Shown here in pieces: positions 51,334 to 60,680 of a stretch of DNA of 64,000 nt (positions are counted from its first letter, which is position 1; every line of letters starts with the position of its first letter). Location: contig NZ_JANTYU010000006.1 in NCBI RefSeq assembly GCF_024806835.1, positions 186,001-250,000 of the forward strand. Reading direction: 5' to 3'. A program made the translations under genes and the position numbers. Source of the stretch: Xanthomonas sp. 3793. GTDB taxonomy: Bacteria; Pseudomonadota; Gammaproteobacteria; Xanthomonadales; Xanthomonadaceae. Below the pieces are notes generated by a model. The model was given only the letters and a program-made list of their open reading frames with translations, had not been told where the DNA came from and searched no databases.

Positions 51334-53415
51334 TCACCAGACCTGTACACGCTCCTGATCGGTGCGCACCATCGCATCGCCCGCCTTGCACGAGAACGCC
51401 TTGGCGTACTGCGGCATGTTGGACGGCCCGGCATTGACGCGTACCACGCTGGGCGGATGCGGGTCGGCATTGAGTGCCTTTACCTGGGCTTCTTCGCGGC
51501 GCGCATTGCGATACAGCCGGGCCCAGTTGATGAAGAAGCGTTGCTCGGGCGTATAGCCGTCCACGGCGACATTGCGCTCGGGGTGTTGTTGCAGATCCAG
51601 CATCAGCGCGTCGTAGGCGATGGTGATTCCGGTGAAGTCGGCGATGCTCTCGCCCAGCACCAGCTGCCCGTTGACGTGCAGGTCCGGCCTGCTCTTGAGC
51701 GGCACATAGCGGCTCATCTGCTGCTTGATCCTGCCGGTGCGCGCGTCGAACGCGGCAACATCCGCGGGCAACCACCAGTTGCGGGTGGCGCCGATGGCAT
51801 CGAACTGCCTGCCCTCGTCATCGAAGGCATGGCTGATCTCGTGACCGATCATGCCGCCAATTCCGCCATAGTTGAGGCCATCGTCGGCCGTTGCCGCAAA
51901 CAGCGGCGGCTGCAGGATCACCGCGGGGAAGTAGATGCTGTTTTCGCGCGGATAATAGAAGGCATTCACCGTCTGCGGGGCCACGTCATCCCAGTGCGTC
52001 CGGTCTACCGGCTTGCCGATCCTGGCCATGTTTTGGCGATGATTGAAGGCGGCGGCCCGTTCGATGTTCTGCAGATAAGTGCCCGTGTCCAGCCGCAGGC
52101 CCGACCAATCCTGCCAGGTGTCCGGATACCCGATCTTCGGCATCATCTGGGCCAGCTTGTCCAATGCCTTGGCCTTGGTCGCAGTGCTCAGCCAGTCGGC
52201 GCGCGCGATGCGCAGCTTCATGGCAGCGCGCACGTTCTCCACCAGCGCCAGCGCTTGCTGCTTGGAGGCCGGGGGGAATTTTTGGGCAACATACAGCTGG
52301 CCCATCGCCTCGGCGATCGTCGTGTTCAATGCATCAATCACCTGCTTCCAGCGCGGCGGCTGCACCTGCCGGCCCTCCAGCGTCTTCGAGTAAAAAGCAA
52401 AGCGATTCTCGACAAAGGGTTTGCTCAGTGCCGGCGCTGCGGTGTCGATGGCATGAAAGCGCAGATAGGCCTGCCACTGCGCCACCGGAACGGTCTGCAA
52501 CAGCCCATCGAATGTCTTGAAGAACGCGAGCTGGGAGAGCGCAAGGCCCTTCTCGCCGTTGACACCCTGCGCTGCCATGAAGCGGTCCCAGGCAAAGTGC
52601 GGCGTCAGCGCATGGGCCTGCGCGGTGGTGAGCCAGTGATACATGTTCTTCGGCTCGCGCTGCTCGGCCGGCGTGAGCAGTGCGGCGGCCAGGCGGCTTT
52701 CCAGCTGCAGCACTTGCCCGGCCTGCACCGCCGCTTGCTCGGCCGGCACGCCGGCCAGGACGAACGTGCGCTGGATGTACGCAAAGTAGGCCTCGCGGAT
52801 GGGTGCGTATTGCGCATCCACATAATAATTTTTTGCGGGCAGGGTCATGCCTTGGACCAAGGCATAGCCCACCATCTTCGACACATCCTGCGCGTCGGGC
52901 TGGGCAATGAACTGGAACACCACGCTGTCGCCCGCGGCGTGGCGCTGGGTGATGAAGCCGGCAATGTCGCCCGCGTTCTTCAAGGCATCGATCGCCGCCA
53001 GCCGCTGCTGGATGGGCGCCGCGCCCAGGCGCTCGATGCCCGCCTCGTCCATGCCCGAGGCGTAGAACGTCCTGACCAGCTGCTCCACGGAGCCGCTGGC
53101 CGGTTGCGCCTTCAGCAAGGCCTCTGCAATGGCGTGCTGATCCCGATAGCTGGCGTTGTAGACGTCGTACGAGGTGCCGATGCCCACCTCGTCGTCGGGG
53201 ATGCCCTTGGCCAGCGTCTTGCCGTTGGCAAAGGCATTCAGATCCTGGCAGGCGTCGGCAGCGGGATCCAGTTCGCTGATATCCAACGCCGGTGAAGCCG
53301 CAGTGGTCGCCGCCGCAGGCGTGGATGCGGTGGGCGCGGTCGCTTGCTCGCTGGCCTGCTTGCAACCGCTCAATGCCATGAAGGTGGCAAGCGCGAGAAT
53401 GTGTCTGCTCAACAT
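51334..53415 (-). CDS. M13 family metallopeptidase, lipoprotein
   Basis: 693 aa from ATG 53415, with lipobox signal LALATFMALSGC. The PepO/neprilysin-type (M13) zinc site is MIGHEISHAFDDEGRQFD (HExxH), with the third ligand in GESIADFTGI, and the N-terminal domain is the large M13 helical region. It is expected to be anchored in the envelope and to cleave short peptides. No operon partner; the gene runs toward the interval at 50863-51333. Confidence 0.9.
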   Translation of the reverse strand: MLSRHILALATFMALSGCKQASEQATAPTASTPAAATTAASPALDISELDPAADACQDLNAFANGKTLAKGIPDDEVGIGTSYDVYNASYRDQHAIAEALLKAQPASGSVEQLVRTFYASGMDEAGIERLGAAPIQQRLAAIDALKNAGDIAGFITQRHAAGDSVVFQFIAQPDAQDVSKMVGYALVQGMTLPAKNYYVDAQYAPIREAYFAYIQRTFVLAGVPAEQAAVQAGQVLQLESRLAAALLTPAEQREPKNMYHWLTTAQAHALTPHFAWDRFMAAQGVNGEKGLALSQLAFFKTFDGLLQTVPVAQWQAYLRFHAIDTAAPALSKPFVENRFAFYSKTLEGRQVQPPRWKQVIDALNTTIAEAMGQLYVAQKFPPASKQQALALVENVRAAMKLRIARADWLSTATKAKALDKLAQMMPKIGYPDTWQDWSGLRLDTGTYLQNIERAAAFNHRQNMARIGKPVDRTHWDDVAPQTVNAFYYPRENSIYFPAVILQPPLFAATADDGLNYGGIGGMIGHEISHAFDDEGRQFDAIGATRNWWLPADVAAFDARTGRIKQQMSRYVPLKSRPDLHVNGQLVLGESIADFTGITIAYDALMLDLQQHPERNVAVDGYTPEQRFFINWARLYRNARREEAQVKALNADPHPPSVVRVNAGPSNMPQYAKAFSCKAGDAMVRTDQERVQVW

Positions 53416-53579
53416 GGTCGTGGCAGCCGTGCGTGGGGAAGGTGCAGCGAGCTTAGGCGAGCCTTGCGCGCAGGTTGCGCGCGGGCGAACAAAGTTGAGT
53501 ATTCCCGCGCCCGCAGCGGCACACGCGTGCAGGAAAGCGAAGCGCTGGCGGCGCACCGGCATCGGCACCGCGAGTGTCG

Positions 53580-54467
53580 CTAACGGTTGAGCTGCGGAAT
53601 CTTTGCAAACGCCTCGGCAATGAAATCCATGAACACGAGCGCGCGCTTGGGCACCAGCCGGTTGGCGGCGTAGACGATCTGCATCGGCGCCGGCGGCGGC
53701 GCAAAGGCATCCAGCACGGTCTGCAGTTCGCCCGAGGCCAGGCCTTGCTCGTACAGCCACGCCGGGCCCTGGCCGATGCCGAGCCCGGCGCTGACTGCCG
53801 CGCGCGCGGCCTCGGGCGAGTTGACCCGGAACCGGCCGGACACCGGCACGTCGGTATCGCGAAAACGCCAGCTCGCCCCGGTGCTGAGCAGCGTGTACAG
53901 CACGCAGTCGTGGTGGCGCAGGTCCTCGGGCACGGCCGGCACCCCGCGCCTGTCCAGGTAGGCGCGGCTGGCCACCGTCACCCGCGTGAACGCGCCGATG
54001 CGGCGTGCGCGCAGCGCGCTGCTGTCCAGGTGGCCGATGCGGATGGCCAGCTCCGCGCCTTCGTCTAGCAGGTTCACGTAGCGGTCGTTGATCTGCAGGT
54101 CCAGCTCCAGTGCCGGAAACCGCTGCAAGAACGCCGGCACCAGCGGCAGCACGAAGGTGTGCGACAACGCCGTGGGGCAGGCCACCCGCAGCAGCCCGGA
54201 TGGCTGCACATCGTCGCGCAGCGCCATTTCAGACTCGCCCACCGCATCCAGGATGCGGCGCACCTCCGCGTAATAGCGCTCGCCCTCCGGGGTGAGCACC
54301 AGCTTGCGGGTGGAGCGGTTGAGCAGCCGGGTCTGCAGGTGTTGCTCCAGCGCCGCCACATGCCGGCTGACATTGGGCTGGCCCAGCCCCAGGTCGCGCC
54401 CGGCGGCAGAAAAGCTGCCCGTTTCCACCGCGCGGGCAAAGCAGGTCATCAGCAGAAACCGGTCCAT
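53580..54467 (-). CDS. LysR family transcriptional regulator
   Basis: 295 aa from ATG 54467. GTG and ATG at 54488 and 54482 would add a few residues. The helix-turn-helix is FARAVETGSFSAAGRDLGLGQPNVSRHVAALE, and the substrate-binding domain follows. It is divergent from an SDR gene, the usual arrangement for a LysR regulator and its target. The 135-bp interval between the two starts is therefore the likely operator region. Confidence 0.9.
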   Translation of the reverse strand: MDRFLLMTCFARAVETGSFSAAGRDLGLGQPNVSRHVAALEQHLQTRLLNRSTRKLVLTPEGERYYAEVRRILDAVGESEMALRDDVQPSGLLRVACPTALSHTFVLPLVPAFLQRFPALELDLQINDRYVNLLDEGAELAIRIGHLDSSALRARRIGAFTRVTVASRAYLDRRGVPAVPEDLRHHDCVLYTLLSTGASWRFRDTDVPVSGRFRVNSPEAARAAVSAGLGIGQGPAWLYEQGLASGELQTVLDAFAPPPAPMQIVYAANRLVPKRALVFMDFIAEAFAKIPQLNR

Positions 54468-54602
54468 GCGTCCTCGATTCATGCGCACAGCGCATGAAGG
54501 TTATGTTCCCGCAGGATCTTATAGCAGCAGGCGCATGGGGCGACGATGCCGCATCCAAGGCCGCCATGCGGCGGCCGGGCACCGCACCATCAGGAGCACA
54601 CC

Positions 54603-55355
54603 ATGTCACGTCTTGCAGGCAAACGTACCCTCATCACCGGCGGCACCACCGGCATTGGCCTGGAAACCGCAAAGCAGTTCCTCGCCGAAGGCGCCCGCGT
54701 CATCGTCACCGGCGTCAACCCCGAGTCCATCGCCAAGGCCCAGGCCATCCTGGGGGCCGACGTGCCGGTGCTGCGCGCCGACTCGGCCAGCGTTGCCGCC
54801 CAGCAGGAGCTGGCGCAGGCGGTGCAGGCCCATTACGGCCAACTGGACGTGGTCTTCCTCAACGCCGGCGTCTCGGTCTGGGTGCCGATCGAAGAGTGGA
54901 CCGAGCAGGCCTTCGACGCCTCCTTCGCCATCAACGTCAAGGGCCCGTACTTCCTGCTGCAGGCGCTGCTGCCGGTGCTGGCCAACCCCGCCTCGGTGGT
55001 GCTCAACACCTCAGTCAACGTGCATGCCGGCATGGCCCGCTCGTCGGTGTATGCCGCCACCAAGGCCGCCTTCCTCAGCATGACCAAGACCCTGTCCAGC
55101 GAGCTGCTGGGCCGCGGCATCCGCGTCAACGCCGTCAGCCCCGGCCCGGTGGAAACCCCGCTGTACGACAAGCTCGGCGTGCCCGATGCCTACCGTGCGA
55201 AGCTCAATGAGGAAATCGCCGCCAGCATCCCGATGGGCCGCTTCGGCACCCCGGAAGAGGTGGCCAAGGCGGTGCTGTACCTGGCCTCGGACGAATCCAG
55301 CTGGACGGTGGGTTCGGAAATCGTGGTCGACGGCGGGCGCCTGCTCAACGGCTGA
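54603..55355 (+). CDS. short-chain dehydrogenase/reductase
   Basis: 250 aa from ATG 54603. TGGTTGIG is the NAD(P) motif, VFLNAGVS the NNAG equivalent, the catalytic Ser is in NTSVNVH, and YAATKAAF gives Tyr-x-x-x-Lys. The C-terminus has the classical-SDR end VDGGRLLNG. Probably an oxidoreductase of a small alcohol or ketone, controlled by the divergent LysR regulator. The substrate is not predictable. Confidence 0.92.
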   Translation: MSRLAGKRTLITGGTTGIGLETAKQFLAEGARVIVTGVNPESIAKAQAILGADVPVLRADSASVAAQQELAQAVQAHYGQLDVVFLNAGVSVWVPIEEWTEQAFDASFAINVKGPYFLLQALLPVLANPASVVLNTSVNVHAGMARSSVYAATKAAFLSMTKTLSSELLGRGIRVNAVSPGPVETPLYDKLGVPDAYRAKLNEEIAASIPMGRFGTPEEVAKAVLYLASDESSWTVGSEIVVDGGRLLNG

Positions 55356-55633
55356 GCCTGGCGGCCCCCCGCCAGGCGCCGGCAGGCGGCGTGCATTGCC
55401 GCCATCGCCGGCAAGCATTCGCGCCGCACCCTGCCGGTCACGCCAACCGGCGCGGCCACGGACCCCCGGCGCGGCGCTGCCCGCGCCGGCACTCTCGCGA
55501 GGCCGGCACCCACCTTCGCCTGCGCATCGCCATGCACCGGTTGCATGGCGATGCGCAGGCGGTTTTTGCCCTGCACGCACGGCCGGCCCACGGCTGCCCT
55601 GGCACCCCCCTTTTGCAACGCGAGCCATTGCCC

Positions 55634-56323
55634 ATGCCCAACACCCTCACCCTGATCAGCCACCCGCTGTGCCCGTTCGTGCAACGCGCCGCCATCGTGC
55701 TGCTGGAACACGATGTCGCCTTCGAGCGCGTGGATATCGACCTGCATGCCAAGCCGGACTGGTTCCTGGCCCTGTCGCCCACCGGCAAGGTGCCGCTGCT
55801 GCGCATCGGCCAGCCGGATGGCAGCGTGGCCACCCTGTTCGAGAGCGTGGTGATCTGCGACTACCTCGACGAGACCAGCGGCAGCACCTGCCTGTACCCG
55901 CGCGACCCGCTACAACGTGCGCAGCAACGCGCCTGGATCGAGTTTGCCGCGCCCACCTTTGCCGACGCCTGGCAGTTCCTCAACGCCAGCGACCAGGCCA
56001 GCGCCGACACCGCCAGCGCCGCCTTCCGCGGCAAGCTGCAAAAGCTCGAGCAGGCGCTGGGCCAGGGCCCGTATTTCGCCGGCCCCACGTTCGGCATGGT
56101 CGATGTAGTGTTCGCCCCGCTGCTGCGCTACTTCGGCCTGCTGCCCGCCGATGTCTGTGCACCCCTCTTTGAAGGGCTGCCGCGCATCGGCGCCTGGCGC
56201 GCCGCCCTGGCCGCCCGGCCCAGCGTCATCGGCGCGGTGGCGCAGGACTACGCCAGCCGCTTCCAGCAGCATCTGCACAGGCAGCGCGCCCTGCTGGCAG
56301 ACGCGGTGCGTGTGCCTGCGTAA
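55634..56323 (+). CDS. glutathione S-transferase, YfcG/stringent-starvation-like
   Basis: 229 aa from ATG 55634. The N-terminus TLISHPLCPFVQRAAIVLLEHDV with Cys in CPF is the GST/glutaredoxin-like active-site region. LSPTGKVPLLRI gives the cis-Pro and LFESVVICDYLDE the glutathione-binding Glu-Ser. The C-terminal helical domain is complete. It is about 280 bp downstream of the SDR gene on the same strand. Confidence 0.88.
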   Translation: MPNTLTLISHPLCPFVQRAAIVLLEHDVAFERVDIDLHAKPDWFLALSPTGKVPLLRIGQPDGSVATLFESVVICDYLDETSGSTCLYPRDPLQRAQQRAWIEFAAPTFADAWQFLNASDQASADTASAAFRGKLQKLEQALGQGPYFAGPTFGMVDVVFAPLLRYFGLLPADVCAPLFEGLPRIGAWRAALAARPSVIGAVAQDYASRFQQHLHRQRALLADAVRVPA

Positions 56324-56434
56324 GAAGCCAACTGCCCCGTGTGGCGCCGTTGAGTGCGGTGGAGCTAATCAGGCTCGCGTAAAGCAACACGGCAGATGCA
56401 CAGACCGGCCTTGTCATGGCAGGCGCATGCCTGG

Positions 56435-56463
56435 TTGACAGGCCTTTCGGTCCCGGCTAACGT
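56435..56463 (+). promoter_or_regulatory. strong sigma70 promoter of a possible small RNA
   Basis: TTGACA (56435-56440, perfect) and TAACGT (56458-56463) are separated by exactly 17 bp. Transcription would begin near 56470, about 95 nt before the NYN-domain gene start and 50 nt before a strong hairpin with a T-run. Confidence 0.6.
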
Positions 56464-56469
56464 CTGCCC

Positions 56470-56545
56470 CAACAACTAACCCTCATTGCTACGGGCTTGC
56501 ACCATAGGAGTCAGGGAGAAAAAGCCGGCCTTGAGCCGGTTTTTT
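56470..56545 (+). ncRNA. candidate small RNA or attenuator leader
   Basis: It runs from a predicted start near 56470 to the end of the hairpin at 56545, about 75 nt, with no open frame of note. Promoter and intrinsic terminator spacing suit an independent short transcript. Read-through would make it a 5' leader of the NYN gene with an attenuator. No known RNA family was recognised. Confidence 0.4.
56519..56545 (+). terminator. intrinsic terminator hairpin
   Basis: AAAAAGCCGG pairs with CCGGTTTTTT around CCTTGAG, with one G-U pair, and ends in a run of six Ts. The A-run on the 5' side makes it usable in both directions. It lies 19 nt before the NYN-gene start. Confidence 0.7.
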
Positions 56546-56563
56546 CATTTCAGGGAAGCGGAA

Positions 56564-57520
56564 ATGGCAACGCTAAGGACGCGCGTCTATATAGACGGCT
56601 ATAACCTGTATTACGGGTGTCTGCGTAAGACACCCTACAAGTGGTTGGATCTAGTCGAACTGTTCGGCAAGCACATATTGCCCTCGATTCTGCATCGAAC
56701 CGCGCCGCATGCGCCTGCTTCTCGCATGGTTCTGGACCACTGCGCAATCCGTTATTTCACCGCCCCCATTGTGCCCCGGGCTGCAAAAGGTACCGACTCG
56801 GTTGCATCGCAACTTCAATACCACCGTGCCCTGGCTACAAACGACCGCATTTCGATCACATCGGGCTATTACTCGCTCAGCAAGTCGAACCAGTACGTCG
56901 TAGATGCAGCGGATCCTGACAAAGATCCACGCGAATGCGGGAAGATCACCGTGTGGAAGCTGGAAGAGAAGCAGTCAGATGTCAATCTGGCGCTGTCTTT
57001 GTATGACGATGCAATCAATTGCCGCGAGCTCGATCAGTTGGTGGTTGTCACCAACGATACCGACATCGCACCAGCACTGGAGCTGATTCGCAGAAAAGCC
57101 AACCACCTGATCATTGGTCTGGTGATTCCAACCAGGCGCGATGACAACAACCCAATGAAGAAAGAACGCCAGCCCAACGGGGAGCTGCGCAAGCATGCGC
57201 ACTGGGTTCGCAAGCACATAGCACTGGAAGAACTCGCTGCCTCGCAATTGCCACGCGTGATCCCCGGAAAGAACAAGGACGCAACCAAACCCATCTCCTG
57301 GTACGCGCGCCCCGATCTTCTACAAGCGGCCATGATCGCTGCCAAACCGATCAAGCCAAAGCCCAGAGATTTTTTCCAATGGGCAGACACGCACAACCCG
57401 TATCTGCGCAATCAGCGACCGATCGACCTGCTGGAACACGATGCCGGCGCGGCATTGGTGATGGCATATATCGAGCAATACATCCGCGATCACATCCCCA
57501 CAGACGCCAACCTTACCTAG
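56564..57520 (+). CDS. NYN domain (LabA/PIN-like) nuclease-family protein
   Basis: 318 aa from ATG 56564. VYIDGYNLYYG is the NYN/PIN N-terminal strand with the metal-binding Asp. QSDVNLALSLYDDA and VVVTNDTDIAPALELIR supply the other conserved acidic residues, a DUF88/LabA-type site. Members are putative ribonucleases. The GC content is lower than the neighbours' (many AT-rich codons), so it may have been acquired. The long RBS-side region holds a hairpin that could control it. Confidence 0.85.
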   Translation: MATLRTRVYIDGYNLYYGCLRKTPYKWLDLVELFGKHILPSILHRTAPHAPASRMVLDHCAIRYFTAPIVPRAAKGTDSVASQLQYHRALATNDRISITSGYYSLSKSNQYVVDAADPDKDPRECGKITVWKLEEKQSDVNLALSLYDDAINCRELDQLVVVTNDTDIAPALELIRRKANHLIIGLVIPTRRDDNNPMKKERQPNGELRKHAHWVRKHIALEELAASQLPRVIPGKNKDATKPISWYARPDLLQAAMIAAKPIKPKPRDFFQWADTHNPYLRNQRPIDLLEHDAGAALVMAYIEQYIRDHIPTDANLT

Positions 57521-57534
57521 GTAAACAGGCTTCC

Positions 57535-57696
57535 ATGCCCATGTCATCGATCCTTCCGTCGATGGCGCGCGGGACATCGGGCGTTGAGGTGATGGACATC
57601 CTCAAGCTGGACCGCTGACGTATCGTCGCCTGGCGTGATTACTTCGATGTTAATGCGGGCCAGGCGATTTCCACCGGTATAGGAAGCTCCAAGTAA
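57535..57696 (+). pseudogene. SnoaL/limonene-epoxide-hydrolase-like remnant
   Basis: A 54-codon frame encodes GVEVMDILKLDR, then TGA (57616-57618), then RIVAWRDYFDVNAGQ. The WRDYFD strand is the C-terminal signature of SnoaL/LEH proteins. The stop splits this strand and the N-terminal two thirds are absent, so it is a decayed remnant. The next 190 bp have nothing else recognisable. Confidence 0.65.
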
Positions 57697-57885
57697 CCGC
57701 CACCGCTCGTCTGGCAAGCTGCGCATGGGCCCTGCAGGCATCGAAGCGGCGAGGATGGTGGATGCCTTCGCCGCGCCGCAGCCACCTGGCGCATGCGCAT
57801 CCCTACCCCGCCTCCAGCGCGGAACGACGTTGCGGCGCAATGCGGCTGAGCCAATACTGTGCAGGTCTTCTTTCAGCAGAGCGCC

Positions 57886-58362
57886 ATGCGCGCCTTCTTT
57901 CTCTATGTTGCAGCGCCTTCGATTCTGCTGACGGCGTTGGCAACCGCCCACGCAGCCCCGGCCGCTGAGTTATGCGAGGTCTTGCGCGCCTTTGTCCGTG
58001 CAGTACAGCCGGGACAGACACGCAGCTTTGCGTTCCGCACCTCGTGGGGAACCAACTTCAAGCATGCGCAAGAGCAGGCGCTTTCTGCCAAACGGTGTGA
58101 GCACGGTGGCGACCCCGCCGCGCAGGCGGTCTGCGCCTACCTGATGCAGCATGGGCAAACAGAGCTTGCAGACGCCACGGTAATGGACTCGGTGGCCTGC
58201 CTATCGAGCAGCACCACATTTGACAGCAGCCTGAGACTGCATCACGCCGAGCTGTCCTTTCGCCATGAGGCCATCAACGCAGCCGCGACGGTCACAGTCA
58301 CCTTTGGCGAAGAGACGGAACAGGGCGGCATGGTGTTTCGACTTCAGGCAGAAGGCGACTAG
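57886..58362 (+). CDS. secreted hypothetical protein
   Basis: About 158 aa from ATG 57886. An ATG at 57859 would add nine residues. The N-terminus RAFFLYVAAPSILLTALATAHAAPA is a signal peptide. The mature part has four cysteines (ELCEVL, KRCEHG, AVCAYL, VACLSS), which could form two disulfides in the periplasm. I do not recognise the family. It has no co-directional partner nearby. Confidence 0.65.
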   Translation: MRAFFLYVAAPSILLTALATAHAAPAAELCEVLRAFVRAVQPGQTRSFAFRTSWGTNFKHAQEQALSAKRCEHGGDPAAQAVCAYLMQHGQTELADATVMDSVACLSSSTTFDSSLRLHHAELSFRHEAINAAATVTVTFGEETEQGGMVFRLQAEGD

Positions 58363-58507
58363 GCGCCGCCCTACATTTGCTCAGAGGCGCAACGCGCGTC
58401 GAGGTACCAAGCAACCGCTCACTAACCGCGCGTGCGGTTGCGTCGAGCGACTGTGGAAGGTCCGCATCCGGGCACGTACTACGGGTGCAGCACGCAGGCC
58501 TGCCGCG

Positions 58508-58843
58508 TCAATGAATCTGCAACTCCGCAATCTTGCCGTCCACCAGCTGGAACACATGCTCCAACTGCAGCGGGCTCTGCGGGAAATCGCCAGACACCCG
58601 CGCGGTGACATTCACTTGCTCGCCCTGGGTGTGCACGCCCACCGGCACCGCACGATACGGCGTGGTGGCTTGCGTCTATGCCAGCCATGCCGCAATCGCA
58701 GCAGCACCACGGTGCTGGCGGTGCTCGTCGTGCACCACCGCATCGTCGGCCAGGTGCGGCAGCAGCACCGCGGCATCGACGGCATCGACGGCATTGCTGG
58801 CGGTAAAAAAGCAGGCAATGGCGGAGGGCAGGGCAAGTGACAT
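58508..58843 (-). pseudogene. SnoaL-like gene broken by an in-frame TAG
   Basis: From ATG 58843 the frame gives LPSAIACFFTASNAVDA and DDAVVHDEHRQHRGAAAIAAW, an NTF2/SnoaL-like fold. A TAG at 58676-58678 stops it. The frame continues on the other side without a shift as a TTPYRAVPVG strand and VNVTARVSGDFPQSP, ending at TGA 58508-58510. One base change explains the loss. It is divergent from an HxlR regulator, the usual setting for such genes. Confidence 0.8.
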
Positions 58844-58929
58844 GGCGGCGGTCCGGTAGAAACGGTATGCCATGATCGGCAGCGGCATCACCTGCCGCAA
58901 GAACGCACGCAAAGGTAAGTCACGCACCC

Positions 58930-59277
58930 ATGGGAAAGCCGCACACCCCGGACACCGCCGCGTGCGATGTCGAAGCCCTGCTCAAGCTCATCGAAGGCCG
59001 CTGGAAACTGCTGCTGCTGTTCCACCTGTTCGACGGCAAGGTGCAGCGCTACTCGGATCTGGAACGGCTGATTCCCGCCATCTCGCAAAAGATGCTGGCC
59101 CAACAGTTGCGCCAGCTTGAACGCGACGGCCTGGTGCTACGCACCGTCTACGCGCAGGTGCCGCCGCAGGTGGATTACCGCCTCACGCCATGGGGCCAGG
59201 CTTTGTGCCCCGCACTGGATGCCATGCTCACCTGGGGCCAGGCGCGGCAGCTGTTGGCCGAACCATCGCCGCAGTGA
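58930..59277 (+). CDS. HxlR family winged-helix regulator
   Basis: 115 aa. ACDVEALLKLIEGRWKLLLLFHLFDG with RYSDLERLIPAISQKMLAQQLRQLERDGLV is the HxlR winged helix, and the C-terminal DYRLTPWGQAL is the family's wing. It usually controls the divergent gene, here the broken SnoaL-like gene, so its target may be lost. Confidence 0.9.
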   Translation: MGKPHTPDTAACDVEALLKLIEGRWKLLLLFHLFDGKVQRYSDLERLIPAISQKMLAQQLRQLERDGLVLRTVYAQVPPQVDYRLTPWGQALCPALDAMLTWGQARQLLAEPSPQ

Positions 59278-59479
59278 TGGCTCGGCACGCCGCTGTGGTA
59301 CGCCGGCCTTAAAACACCAGGCACATAGCGCCACGCATGTCGCCAGATAACTTGCCCAGATAACACAGCGGCGGTCTTGCAGTATCTGCCGTCTCGCGCG
59401 CTGCAACCAGACTTGTGTGGCCAGCATAATCGGCCTAGTTTCGCCTCGCCACCACTGGGGTGGCGAGGAGGTCACACGC

Positions 59480-59623
59480 ATGGCGACCAACGAGAAAACC
59501 GGCCCCAAAGCGGCCAAGGCCGCAAGCAAGGTCCTGCGTAGCGGCAGCACCGGCAAGGCTTCAAAAACAGCGGCCGGGTCCGCTTTAAGTCAAACGCCGG
59601 ATAAAAGCGGCAAGAAGAAATAA
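59480..59623 (+). CDS. small basic protein, Lys/Ala/Ser-rich
   Basis: 47 aa from ATG 59480, with GAGGAG about 10 nt upstream. The sequence ATNEKTGPKAAKAASKVLRSGS, then TAAGSALSQ, resembles a widespread family of short basic proteins of unknown role. Length and composition are as expected of that group. It is likely cytoplasmic. Confidence 0.65.
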   Translation: MATNEKTGPKAAKAASKVLRSGSTGKASKTAAGSALSQTPDKSGKKK

Positions 59624-59795
59624 GCGAACGCTGCAGTAAATGGTAGAGGCGCTGGCACAAACACGGGCGCCTCTCACCATGCAATTCAGTGCGCGCAATC
59701 ACAGCGGATGACACCGCTAGTACAAAATGTCAGGTGCCCCGCTGACAAAACCACTACATAACGGTAGTGTGCAGACTGGAACGGGGGTTTCATGC

Positions 59796-60618
59796 ATGGG
59801 AAGCAGACGGGGAATTACCGGGTTTACGGCTGTGCGGTCATTACCATTGCCGCTTGGGCTCGCTTTGGGGGTTGGCGGTTTTTTAGTCAACAGTGACGGT
59901 TTGCTATGGCTGCTGTCGCAAAGCTGCCCAATCGCACAGGTTTTTAATCAACGCATCAGTGAAGCGCATTCACCTCTCGCATGGATAGTGCTGAGCATTT
60001 GCTGTCTCGTTGCACTTGCTTCGTTTATCCGGAGCTATCAGCGCCGCAAGCTGGCGGATACCCGCGCCACGCTAGAGATTCTGGCCGCCAGCGGCTGGCG
60101 ACGTCTCGAATTGATGCTAGGAGAAGTTTTCCTCCCCAACGCTATGTAGTGGAAGGATTCTGCTCAGCGGCGCCAATGTCGTTATCGAACTGATCCTAGG
60201 CAGAGACATGCTGCCGCATCTTGGTGCAGTACAAGCGATGGAAATTCCATCAGGAGGGGCAAGCGTGGTGCGCGAGATATATGCATTGCTGGCGCAGTAC
60301 AAAGCTAGTGCGGTGAAGAGTGTTTGCAGCGGTTTATTTACAAGCGACGCCGAGAAATTTGAGCACGACAAACCTATTGCGCTGGCAAGTGGTGCGCAGC
60401 TGCTAGAAAAGAATCGGCAGATACAGTTGCCGGAGGTTGCCCGTACCGCAGATGCAATGCATGTCGATGCGAGCTTCGCGAAAAGATTGAATGATGCCGC
60501 TCCAGAAAATTTTGAGCTTTCCGCATCGACGGTGCACATGTGGAGAGGACGAACAAGCGGACGGATCCGATGTTCAAGAGTTTATCAGATTTGCGAGCTT
60601 TCGAGCATGAACCACTAA
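59796..60618 (+). pseudogene. Mrr-type restriction endonuclease gene with frameshifts
   Basis: The first frame (from ATG 59796) has two hydrophobic segments and then ASGWRRLELMLGEVF. It is lost near 60140, where the +2 frame gives QRYVVEGF and the next frame NVVIELILGRDMLPHL, then VVREIYALLAQYKASAVKSVCSG. Together these follow the order of an Mrr_cat restriction protein with N-terminal membrane part (the GEVF-RRQGYxVEE start, the catalytic QCKQW block and the VREMYG block). Two shifts and a lost QCKQW motif suggest a broken gene. Confidence 0.7.
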
Positions 60619-60680
60619 AGATTAAATAATTTTCAAAAATCAGAATTACACTAAAATTTTCAAATCAAAAAGGGTGGTTT

